Source: Caloramator sp.
GTDB lineage: Bacteria; Bacillota; Clostridia; Clostridiales; Caloramatoraceae
NCBI GenBank assembly: GCA_026418935.1
Contig: JAOAAJ010000101.1
Location: forward strand, 1-33,116
Length of the DNA: 33,116 nucleotides
Direction: 5' to 3'
Shown here: piece after piece, positions 24,673 to 32,243 of the stretch
Position numbering within the stretch: position 1 is the stretch's first letter
Layout: every line of letters begins with the position of its first letter
Made by a program: the position numbers and the translations under genes
Notes under the pieces: generated by a model
Database searches by the model: none
The model's input: only the letters and a program-made list of their open reading frames with translations
What the model was told of the DNA's origin: nothing

Positions 24673-26304
24673 TTATTCAACTACAGCAGATAGTGGTGGG
24701 ATTACTTGTTTCTTTCTTGATACAACACCTGGTAAGTAAACACTATTTTCACCTAATTGAACATTGAAGGCTTTTGAGATAAGTTCCTTATCTTCTCCAA
24801 CGAAAAGTGCTTCAGAACCTTCTTTGATTATATCGGTTAAAAGAAGCATAATTAAGTTATAGTTTTTAGCCTTACATAGGTTATCCATAAAGTTTATTAG
24901 GTCCTTCTTTAAATCCTTTAGTGCATCTGTATCCATTGTGTTTACTTGACCAACTCCAATTTTGTATTTTCCAAGTGTAAATTCTTTAAAGTCTTGATAG
25001 AAAATTTCTTCTGGAGTTTTTCCACTAAGTGATGTTCCTGCTTTAAACATTTCATCAGCAAATTTTTCAATATCTATTCCAGCTATTTCAGCAAGTTTTT
25101 CTGCAGTCATCTTATCTATGTATGTGCATGTAGGAGACTTAAATTTTAGTGTATCTGATAAAATAGCTCCACATAGAATTCCTGCAATTTGTTTTGAAGG
25201 TCTTATTCCATTTTCAAAATAAATATTTGCAACTATTGTTGATGTACTACCTACGATTTCATTTCTAAAGTAGATAGGTTTTCCAGTTTGAATATCAGCT
25301 ATTCTATGGTGATCAATAATTTCAAGAAGTTCTGCTTCATCAATTCCATGAACTGATTGAGCTCTTTCATTATGGTCCATTAAAATAACCTTTTTCTTCT
25401 TTTGAGATATAAGATGATATCTTGATATTGTTCCAATAAATTTGTTATTGTCATCTACAACAGGGTAACTTCTAAACCTTGTTTGAAGCATTTTTTCTTT
25501 TATTTCATCAACAAAATCATCAAGATTAAAACTTACAATGTTCTCCTTTGTCATAACAAATTTCACTGGAACACTTTGGTTTATTAGTCTTGCTGTTGTG
25601 AAGGTATCGTTTGGAGTTACTATTATTATACATTTAGAGTTGTCAGCTAAATCTATAATATCTTTTTCTATTTCTGATCCACCAGTAACAATTAATAGAT
25701 TTGCACCGCTTTCTATTGCAACTTTTTGATTATCACTTCTATTGCCAACAATTACAATATCACCCTTATCAACAAATGGTTTCATTTGTTCAGGTGCCAT
25801 TGCAGCAACAACAACTTTACCGCTTGTATTAAATATTTCTTGGCTTCCTGTTACTAATTTTGCATTTAAAGTTTCAATAATATTTGCAAGAGGAGTTTTG
25901 CTGGTTGCAAGAATATTTGTATCTAAAGTGCTCATATAGTTATTTGTAATATCTGATAATGTAACAATACCAATTAGTTTTTCATTTTCATCAACAACAG
26001 GAAGTGACTTAATATTATTTTTCTTCATTAAAGACCAAGCAGTTTTAATTGAAATATCCTTTGATACAGGTACAACTTTATCCATGCTTAAATCTGATAC
26101 CTGAGGCTTTACAGTAGGTAAATATTCAGGCACAGGGATACCGAAATAATTTAATATAAATTCAGTTTCCCTATTAATTTCACCTAATCTTCTTGGTTCT
26201 GCATTATAACCAAGCTTTCTTTTTAGTTCTGCATAGGCTATTGCAGAACATATTGAGTCTGAGTCAGGATTTCTGTGACCAGTAACATATATAATATCCT
26301 TCAA
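24673..26304 (-). CDS. ppaC: Mn-dependent family II inorganic pyrophosphatase with CBS-DRTGG-CBS insert
   Basis: A 543-residue cytosolic enzyme that hydrolyses pyrophosphate. The DHH-type catalytic N-terminus has YVTGHRNPDSDSICSAIAY (6-24). Then comes a regulatory insert of CBS1 (about 70-130), DRTGG (about 140-245) and CBS2 (about 250-305). The DHH domain resumes with VILMDHNE and EIIDHHRIAD (His-His pair near 331-332), SDTLKFKSPT near 384-393 and the DHHA2 C-terminus with a VVSRKKQVIPP tail. Inserts of this type bind adenine nucleotides or diadenosine polyphosphates in studied clostridial enzymes. The TTG at 26304 is preferred: GTG at 26313 directly abuts AGGAGG, while TTG lies 8 bases away. 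Single-gene unit. Confidence 0.93.
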   Translation of the reverse strand: MKDIIYVTGHRNPDSDSICSAIAYAELKRKLGYNAEPRRLGEINRETEFILNYFGIPVPEYLPTVKPQVSDLSMDKVVPVSKDISIKTAWSLMKKNNIKSLPVVDENEKLIGIVTLSDITNNYMSTLDTNILATSKTPLANIIETLNAKLVTGSQEIFNTSGKVVVAAMAPEQMKPFVDKGDIVIVGNRSDNQKVAIESGANLLIVTGGSEIEKDIIDLADNSKCIIIVTPNDTFTTARLINQSVPVKFVMTKENIVSFNLDDFVDEIKEKMLQTRFRSYPVVDDNNKFIGTISRYHLISQKKKKVILMDHNERAQSVHGIDEAELLEIIDHHRIADIQTGKPIYFRNEIVGSTSTIVANIYFENGIRPSKQIAGILCGAILSDTLKFKSPTCTYIDKMTAEKLAEIAGIDIEKFADEMFKAGTSLSGKTPEEIFYQDFKEFTLGKYKIGVGQVNTMDTDALKDLKKDLINFMDNLCKAKNYNLIMLLLTDIIKEGSEALFVGEDKELISKAFNVQLGENSVYLPGVVSRKKQVIPPLSAVVE

Positions 26305-26337
26305 TGAATTCACCTCCTAAAGAAATTACATTAAATT

Positions 26338-26367
26338 ATTATATACTATAAAGTGGTAAATAGTAAA
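26338..26367 (-). promoter_or_regulatory. Candidate promoter of ppaC
   Basis: On the minus strand TTTACT and consensus TATAAT are separated by 18 bases, about 34 bases ahead of the TTG start. Confidence 0.4.
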
Positions 26368-26390
26368 TACAAATAAAAAATTATAGAAAA

Positions 26391-26419
26391 TTAAAACAAA
26401 TATAAAGTTATAGTATAAA
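26391..26419 (+). promoter_or_regulatory. Candidate promoter of the Ca2+-ATPase gene
   Basis: TTAAAA (26391-26396) and TATAAA (26414-26419) with 17-bp spacing lie 45 bases before the start codon, in a very AT-rich divergent intergenic region where chance matches are likely. Confidence 0.35.
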
Positions 26420-26464
26420 GAAATTTTAAATATATATATACAAGATGTAAGTGGGGGTGATATT

Positions 26465-29077
26465 TTGCAACTTGAATTTGAAAATCAAATCACAAATGGT
26501 TTAACCAATTTAGAGGCTAAAAAAAGATTACAGAGATTTGGTTATAACGAGATTACTGTAAATAAGAAAACATCGAAAATAAAAATATTTTTATCACAAT
26601 TTAATGATTTTATTGTTTGGGTTTTAATAGCCGCAACTATTATTTCAGGAATAATGGGTGAAAAGGCTGATGCCATAACGATTATTGCAATTATTTTATT
26701 AGATGCAATATTGGGATTTATACAGGAGTATAAAACAGAGAAATCATTAGAGGCACTTAAAAAATTATCTGCTCCAACTGCAAAGGTTATAAGGGAGGGG
26801 AAAGTTTGTGTAATTAATGCCAGGGAAGTTGTTATTGGAGATTTAATTGAGATAGAATCAGGAGATAGAATACCGGCAGATGCAGTTGTAATAAAAAGTG
26901 AGGCTTTAAAATCTGATGAATCAATTTTAACAGGTGAATCAGTATCTGTTGAGAAGAAAAGCTATAATGGAAAATCGGCCTTAAAGGAAAATTACTTATA
27001 TATGGGGTGTACTGTAACTAATGGTAAAGCTGTTGCAAAGGTTGTTGCAACGGGTATGAATACAGAGATGGGAAATATTGCAAATATGCTACAGAGTATT
27101 GATGAAATGCGTACACCTCTACAGGAGAGATTGGATAAACTTGGACAATATTTAGTTTACATTTGCTTAATTGTGTGTGGAGTTGTAACAGTTACTGGTG
27201 TTTGGCGTGGAGAAAATATATATGACATGTTTTTAATTGGAGTTAGTTTGGCAGTTGCAGCAATACCAGAGGGATTACCTGCAATAGTTACTGTGTCTTT
27301 AGCATTAGGTGTACAAAGAATGGTTAGAAAAAATGCTCTTGTGAAAAAATTACCTGCTGTTGAGACACTTGGCTGTACAAATATTATTTGTTCGGATAAA
27401 ACAGGTACGCTTACACAAAATAAAATGACTGTAAAGAAGATTGCTTTAGTAAATAAAGAAATTGAAATAACAGGAGATGGATATGATTTTAAGGGAGACT
27501 TTATCGTAAATGGCAATAGAAAAGAAATAAATTATTTTATGGATGATTGCTTACATAAACTATTAGATGCTTGTATTCTATGTAATAATTCTCATTACAG
27601 TTTAGAAAGAAAAAAAATAAATTTTTATGGTGACCCAACAGAAATAGCACTATTGGTTTTGGCTGAAAAAGCAAAATTAAGTAGAGAGGACTATAATAAG
27701 AAATATAGGCGAATAAAAGAAATTCCATTTGATTCTGATAGAAAGATGATGTCAGTAACCGTTTCAGATGGTAAGAATAAAATAATGTATACTAAAGGAG
27801 CAGTTGAAAGTATCATTAAAGCTTGCAGCTACATTGAAATAAATAATAAAATAGTTCCTATTGATTTAAATTATAAAAAGAGAATAATTGAACTTAATGA
27901 AAATATGGCAAAAAATGCATTAAGAGTTTTAGCTTTTGCCTACAAAAAGGATGACATAGACGGTTTGGAAAGAGATTTGATTTTTTTAGGACTTGTAGGA
28001 ATGATTGATCCTCCAAGAAGAGAAGTTTTGTACTCTGTTCAAGAGTGTAGGACAGCAGGTATAAGACCTGTTATGATAACAGGAGATCATAAACTAACAG
28101 CACAGGCTATTGCAAAGGAAATTAAAATTATTACCTCAGATGAATTGGTTTTAACTGGAGAAGAGTTAGATAATATAAGTGATGAAAAGCTTGTTCAAAA
28201 CATTGATAAGATAGCTGTTTTTGCAAGAGTAAGACCAGAACATAAATATAGAATTGTTAGAGCCTATAAGAGCAAGGGTTATGTTGTTGCTATGACTGGT
28301 GATGGAGTTAATGATGCACCTGCAATAAAAGAAGCAGACATTGGTATTGCTATGGGAATACAGGGAACTGATGTAACAAAGGAAGCAGCAGCAATGATTT
28401 TGATGGATGACAATTTCTCAACTATAGTTGAGGCTGTACGTGAGGGAAGAGTTATTTATGATAATATAAGAAAATTTATAAGATACCTTTTGTCATGTAA
28501 TATAGGAGAAATTTTGACTATGTTTTTGGCTACAATATTAAAATTGCCAGTACCCCTTATACCAATTCAAATTTTATTAGTAAATTTGGCTACAGATGGT
28601 CTTCCAGCAATGGCACTTAGCTTAGAAGGAGCAGAAAATGATGTTATGCTAAAAAAACCAAGGAGTAGAAAGGAGAGTATTTTCTCTGATGGATTATTGT
28701 TTAAAATTTTAAATAGAGGTGCTTTAATTGGTATTTGTACAATATTGTCCTTTGTCTATACATTAGTTAAATATGATTCTGATTTAGCTTTGGCAAGAAC
28801 TGTTGCATTGAGTACACTAATTATGTCTCAATTATTTCATGTATTTGAATGTAGGAGTGAGAGACAATCTATATTTAATTTAGGATTATTAACAAATATT
28901 TATCTTGTTTGGGCAGTTATTACTTCATTTATTATGCTTTTAATTGTTGTTTATATGCCTATGTTTCAAAATATATTTAAAACTAAAGCACTAAATTTAT
29001 GGCAGTGGCTTATTGTATTTATTTGTTCAGGCTTAATTTCTATGATTTCAAGTATAATTAATTATAAAAGGGGCTAA
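26465..29077 (+). CDS. P-type Ca2+-transporting ATPase (P2A/PMR1-like)
   Basis: An 870-residue cation pump. It contains the N-terminal cation ATPase domain (GLTNLEAKKRLQRFGYNE, 12-29), actuator TGES (156-159), PEGLP in M4 (268-272), phosphorylated Asp311 in CSDKTGTLT, nucleotide-binding YTKGAVE, MITGDH, and hinge TGDGVNDAPAIKEADIG. A C-terminal block of membrane helices (about 690-870) includes NLATDGLPAMAL. The PEGLP and NxxTDGxPA motifs fit SERCA/PMR1-type Ca2+ pumps rather than heavy-metal or K+ pumps. The start is a TTG at 26465 after a GGGGGTGA RBS; no good ATG is nearby. It is monocistronic and ends in a 16-bp terminator that includes its stop region. Confidence 0.92.
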   Translation: MQLEFENQITNGLTNLEAKKRLQRFGYNEITVNKKTSKIKIFLSQFNDFIVWVLIAATIISGIMGEKADAITIIAIILLDAILGFIQEYKTEKSLEALKKLSAPTAKVIREGKVCVINAREVVIGDLIEIESGDRIPADAVVIKSEALKSDESILTGESVSVEKKSYNGKSALKENYLYMGCTVTNGKAVAKVVATGMNTEMGNIANMLQSIDEMRTPLQERLDKLGQYLVYICLIVCGVVTVTGVWRGENIYDMFLIGVSLAVAAIPEGLPAIVTVSLALGVQRMVRKNALVKKLPAVETLGCTNIICSDKTGTLTQNKMTVKKIALVNKEIEITGDGYDFKGDFIVNGNRKEINYFMDDCLHKLLDACILCNNSHYSLERKKINFYGDPTEIALLVLAEKAKLSREDYNKKYRRIKEIPFDSDRKMMSVTVSDGKNKIMYTKGAVESIIKACSYIEINNKIVPIDLNYKKRIIELNENMAKNALRVLAFAYKKDDIDGLERDLIFLGLVGMIDPPRREVLYSVQECRTAGIRPVMITGDHKLTAQAIAKEIKIITSDELVLTGEELDNISDEKLVQNIDKIAVFARVRPEHKYRIVRAYKSKGYVVAMTGDGVNDAPAIKEADIGIAMGIQGTDVTKEAAAMILMDDNFSTIVEAVREGRVIYDNIRKFIRYLLSCNIGEILTMFLATILKLPVPLIPIQILLVNLATDGLPAMALSLEGAENDVMLKKPRSRKESIFSDGLLFKILNRGALIGICTILSFVYTLVKYDSDLALARTVALSTLIMSQLFHVFECRSERQSIFNLGLLTNIYLVWAVITSFIMLLIVVYMPMFQNIFKTKALNLWQWLIVFICSGLISMISSIINYKRG

Positions 29078-29096
29078 ATGCCCCTTTTATAATTAT
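29059..29096 (+). terminator. Terminator after the Ca2+-ATPase gene
   Basis: A 16-bp perfect stem, TAATTATAAAAGGGGC (29059-29074) with GCCCCTTTTATAATTA (29080-29095), loop TAAAT containing the stop codon. The T-tract lies inside the 3' arm directly after the GC core. Confidence 0.85.
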
Positions 29097-29126
29097 AAAA
29101 AAAGCACATGGTTGTCCACATGCTTT
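29097..29126 (-). terminator. Minus-strand terminator of the small hypothetical gene
   Basis: On the minus strand AAAGCATGTGG and CCATGTGCTTT pair around ACAA as an 11-bp RNA stem in which two central positions are G-U wobbles, followed by seven U. On the plus strand these positions are A-C mismatches, so the element is strand-specific. Confidence 0.75.
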
Positions 29127-29529
29127 ATTTTATAAATTGTCTTTGTTGTACTCTTTGTATTTTTTGATCTATTGGAATTAAATCAACTTTAGTTGTTAGA
29201 TTTCTTACATTAAGTATTTGAATTACTTCAGTAGATTCCTTACCCTTCTTAGGTTTTAATCCTTGAATAATAACACTATGACCTTGTCTTACATCAATAA
29301 ATGATGGCATTTTAAACCATTTTTTTGCTTTATATCTACACTTTATAACTGCTTTACTTCTTTCAGGTTTTACAACAATGTCAACTGTTAGAACATTGAA
29401 TATCCAAAGTATTGTTTTTGTTGTAGTCTTTATGCTTAATACATGACCACTGAATTGGGTAAGCCTGTCACCATACTTTTTATAGTATGTTTCAGCATAT
29501 TTTTTGGCAAGTGTCTCTCTAAAACTCAT
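29125..29529 (-). CDS. Small basic hypothetical protein, possibly OB-like
   Basis: A 134-residue Lys/Arg-rich protein that I do not recognise. An N-terminal helix (about 1-20, MSFRETLAKKYAETYYKKYG) is followed by alternating short hydrophobic strands with Gly turns from about 25 to 115 (FSGHVLSIK, LTVDIVVKP, KAVIKCRYK, GHSVIIQGL, TEVIQILNV). This resembles a small beta-barrel/OB-type fold. A basic tail ends the protein. There is no signal peptide or membrane segment and one cysteine. Good RBS (GGGGAG), its own extended -10 promoter and its own terminator argue that it is real. An RNA- or DNA-binding role is only a guess from charge and fold. Confidence 0.7.
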   Translation of the reverse strand: MSFRETLAKKYAETYYKKYGDRLTQFSGHVLSIKTTTKTILWIFNVLTVDIVVKPERSKAVIKCRYKAKKWFKMPSFIDVRQGHSVIIQGLKPKKGKESTEVIQILNVRNLTTKVDLIPIDQKIQRVQQRQFIK

Positions 29530-29571
29530 AATGACTCCCCTTTTCTAAAAAATTTATTATTGCAATTATCT

Positions 29572-29580
29572 ATTATATCA
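29572..29580 (-). promoter_or_regulatory. Extended -10 promoter for the small hypothetical gene
   Basis: On the minus strand TGATATAAT is a perfect extended -10 (TGnTATAAT), about 42 bases before the start at 29529. Confidence 0.5.
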
Positions 29581-29624
29581 TATTTTATTTTTCCCATATA
29601 GATGAAATTAATAAATTTATTTGT

Positions 29625-29653
29625 TTGAATTAAATGATTTTTTGTATTATAAT
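29625..29653 (+). promoter_or_regulatory. Upstream candidate promoter of the hyp operon
   Basis: TTGAAT (29625-29630), 17-bp spacer, consensus TATAAT (29648-29653). It would give a leader of about 110 nt before hypF. Confidence 0.45.
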
Positions 29654-29696
29654 AATAACAGAATGATTAAATAAATGCAATAGGTGTCAAGAAGTA

Positions 29697-29725
29697 TTGA
29701 TAATACAGTATTAAACTGTTATAGT
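29697..29725 (+). promoter_or_regulatory. Proximal promoter of the hyp operon with inverted repeat in the spacer
   Basis: TTGATA (29697-29702), 17-bp spacer, TATAGT (29720-29725), each 5/6 to consensus. The spacer holds ACAGT-5-ACTGT (29705-29719), an inverted repeat placed where a repressor would block RNA polymerase. The predicted start (near 29732) excludes the TTG at 29731 as the hypF start. Confidence 0.55.
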
Positions 29726-29737
29726 ATAGTTTGGAGA

Positions 29738-29755
29738 TTGTTAAATATTTAATTA
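29738..29755 (+). promoter_or_regulatory. Candidate Rex (redox-sensing repressor) operator before hypF
   Basis: TTGTTAAATATTTAATTA matches the Rex palindrome TTGTTAA-N4-TTAACAA at 12 of 14 specified positions, with a perfect left half and the correct 4-bp spacer. It lies just downstream of the predicted start of transcription. Rex controls NADH-linked and hydrogen-producing fermentation genes in clostridia, which fits a hydrogenase-maturation operon. Confidence 0.4.
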
Positions 29756-29769
29756 GATGGGTGATAGAT

Positions 29770-32031
29770 TTGAAAAGAGCAAAAATAAACGTTAATGGGA
29801 TCGTTCAAGGAGTAGGATTTAGACCATTTATTCATAAATTAATCACAGATTACAATTTAAAAGGATGGGTTAAAAACACTTCAAATGGTGTAGAAATTGA
29901 AGTAGAGGGAGTATATGAAAATATAAAAAAATTTATTGAGGACATAGATAAAAAAAAGCCAAAACTGTCTGTTATAGAAAGTTTAGAATATAACGTTTTT
30001 GAAGAATTGGTTGGATATAAAGATTTTACAATTATAAAAAGTACTGATAATGCATCAAAGTTTACACTAATTTCGCCAGATGTGGCTATTTGTGATGATT
30101 GTTTAAGAGAAATGAAGGATAAAAATGATAGGCGTTATGAATTCCCATTTATTAATTGTACTAATTGTGGTCCAAGATTCACAATAATTAAGGATGTACC
30201 TTATGATAGAGATAAAACAACAATGCAGAATTTTATAATGTGTGATAGTTGTCATAAGGAATACCAAGATATCGAAGATAGAAGATATCATGCACAACCT
30301 AATTGTTGTTTTGAGTGTGGGCCTGTATTGTTCTATATCGATTCACATAAAAATACTATAAAAGATAAAGTTATAGATTATGTTAAACAAGAGTTAAAAA
30401 TGGGAAAAATTATTGCCATCAAAGGGATAGGAGGGTTCCATTTAGCCTGTGATGCTAAAAATAAAGAGGCAGTAGAAAGGTTAAGACTTAAAAAAAGTAG
30501 AGAGGAAAAACCATTTGCTATAATGTGCAGGGATTTAAATACAGTACATGCATTATGCAATATATCTGAGGACGAAAAAGAAGTTTTAACAAGTTTTAGA
30601 AGACCAATTGTTCTTTTAAGGAAGAAGAATAATAAATATGATTATATTTCACCAGATAACAATTATTTAGGAGTTATGCTTCCATATACACCTGTACATC
30701 ATCTTTTGTTTGATGATGAGATAGATGTACTTGTTATGACAAGTGCAAATATGAAGGATTGTCCTATAATAAAGGACAATGAAGAGGCAATTGAAAATTT
30801 AGATGGAGTTGCTGATGGATTTTTGATTAACAACAGAGATATACATATAAGATGTGATGATTCACTTTTATATGTTTTAGAAGGACAGGAATATTTTGTA
30901 AGACGTTCAAGGGGATATACCCCTTTCCCTATAAAAGTTAATTTTGAATATGAAGATATGTTATCCTGCGGTGCAGAACAAAAGGCATCTTTTTGTCTGC
31001 TTAAACAAAATTATGCTTTTTTGAGCCAACACATTGGTGATTTAAAAAATATAGAAACATATAATCATTATTCGGAGCAAATTGAGCATTTTAGAAAATT
31101 ATTTGATATAAACCCTAAAATTATAGTTTGCGACTATCACCCAGATTATATGTCAACAGAATATGCAATAAAATTTGCCCAAAAACATAATTGTAATGTT
31201 TTTATGGTACAACATCATCATGCACATATGGCATCATGTATGGTTGATAATAATTTAGATTGTAATGTTATTGCTCTAACGTGGGATGGAACAGGATTAG
31301 GCTTTGATAATACGTTGTGGGGTGGAGAAATTTTATATGGAAACTATAGGGAGTTTGAAAGAAAGGCTACTATAAAGAAAATAAATCTTGCAGGCGGAGA
31401 TGCTGCAACAAAGGAAATATATAGAATTGCGTATGATCTAATATATCAATCGTTTGGCTCTATAAATGAGGATATTATTGAAGATAAAAAAAGTTTAGTA
31501 ATCAAAAAAATGATAGAGAACAATATCAATATATATAAGTCATCAAGTATAGGTAGGTTATTTGATGGTGTTTCAGCTATTTTAGGATTAAAATCAGTTG
31601 TATCCTATGAAGGACAAGGTGCTATTTTAATAGAAAAGTTTGCAGATATAAATGAAGAAAAACATTACAATTTTAAATTGGATAAAAACGACGGTATAAT
31701 AGAACTTGATTGGACTCCAATAATAAAAGAAATAGTTTATGATTTACAAAATGGAGTAAATAAAGAGACAATATGTGCAAAATTTATGAATACATTAGTT
31801 TGTTTTGCAAGCAGTATAGCAGAAAAAATAAAACAAGAAACAGGCTGTAATGAGGTTGTTTTATCTGGCGGTGTATTTCAAAATATGTACTTACTAAATA
31901 AAACAAAAAATAAGTTTAAGGAATTAGGATTTAATGTCTATACACACAGAAGAGTTTCAACTAATGATGAAGGAATTTCATTAGGGCAAATTGCTGTTGT
32001 GGCAAATGGAGGTGGAATTAAATGTGTTTAG
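29770..32031 (+). CDS. hypF: Carbamoyltransferase HypF, [NiFe]-hydrogenase maturation
   Basis: A 753-residue enzyme that uses carbamoyl phosphate and ATP to make the HypE-thiocarbamate precursor of the active-site cyanide ligands. The acylphosphatase domain has VQGVGFRPF (Arg18). Zinc fingers are C108-x2-C111...C130-x2-C133 and C158-x2-C161...C180-x2-C183. A YrdC-like domain (about 190-380) and a Kae1-like/carbamoyltransferase region with VQHHHAHMAS near residue 480 follow. The TTG at 29770 is chosen: GGGTGAT is well spaced, the protein then starts MKRAKINVNG like other HypF proteins, and it lies downstream of the promoter and Rex-like site. It overlaps hypC by 10 bases. Confidence 0.95.
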   Translation: MKRAKINVNGIVQGVGFRPFIHKLITDYNLKGWVKNTSNGVEIEVEGVYENIKKFIEDIDKKKPKLSVIESLEYNVFEELVGYKDFTIIKSTDNASKFTLISPDVAICDDCLREMKDKNDRRYEFPFINCTNCGPRFTIIKDVPYDRDKTTMQNFIMCDSCHKEYQDIEDRRYHAQPNCCFECGPVLFYIDSHKNTIKDKVIDYVKQELKMGKIIAIKGIGGFHLACDAKNKEAVERLRLKKSREEKPFAIMCRDLNTVHALCNISEDEKEVLTSFRRPIVLLRKKNNKYDYISPDNNYLGVMLPYTPVHHLLFDDEIDVLVMTSANMKDCPIIKDNEEAIENLDGVADGFLINNRDIHIRCDDSLLYVLEGQEYFVRRSRGYTPFPIKVNFEYEDMLSCGAEQKASFCLLKQNYAFLSQHIGDLKNIETYNHYSEQIEHFRKLFDINPKIIVCDYHPDYMSTEYAIKFAQKHNCNVFMVQHHHAHMASCMVDNNLDCNVIALTWDGTGLGFDNTLWGGEILYGNYREFERKATIKKINLAGGDAATKEIYRIAYDLIYQSFGSINEDIIEDKKSLVIKKMIENNINIYKSSSIGRLFDGVSAILGLKSVVSYEGQGAILIEKFADINEEKHYNFKLDKNDGIIELDWTPIIKEIVYDLQNGVNKETICAKFMNTLVCFASSIAEKIKQETGCNEVVLSGGVFQNMYLLNKTKNKFKELGFNVYTHRRVSTNDEGISLGQIAVVANGGGIKCV

Positions 32032-32243
32032 CAGTTCCATTAAAGATAGTTAGTATAGATGGTAATTCAGCACAAGCAGAGATAGAAGGCGTTAAAAGAA
32101 CAATAAGGATTGATTTTGTTAAGAACGTTAATATTGGAGATTATGTTATAGTACATGCAGGCTTTGCGATAGAAAAATTAAAGGAAGAGGATGCAATAGA
32201 AAATTTGCTTTTAATTAAGGAGGTTACAGATGCACTTAAATGA
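32022..32243 (+). CDS. hypC: HypC/HybG-family hydrogenase maturation chaperone
   Basis: A 73-residue chaperone with the invariant N-terminus MCLAVPLK; Cys2 is the residue that binds the Fe(CN)2CO intermediate and HypD or the hydrogenase large-subunit precursor. The barrel-forming GDYVIVHAGFAIEKL segment follows. The start is inside the end of hypF with GGAGGTGG at 32008-32015. It overlaps hypD by 14 bases. Confidence 0.95.
   Translation: MCLAVPLKIVSIDGNSAQAEIEGVKRTIRIDFVKNVNIGDYVIVHAGFAIEKLKEEDAIENLLLIKEVTDALK

Noticed and set aside
26305-26464. Possible riboswitch or repeat in the AT-rich ppaC/Ca2+-ATPase intergenic region
   Set aside because: Only simple AT-rich sequence and short TA runs; no GC-bearing helices or known aptamer consensus seen.
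29731-29769. Longer hypF starting at TTG 29731 (13 extra residues)
   Set aside because: No RBS in front, it would start at the predicted transcription start, and the extra residues do not resemble HypF N-termini.
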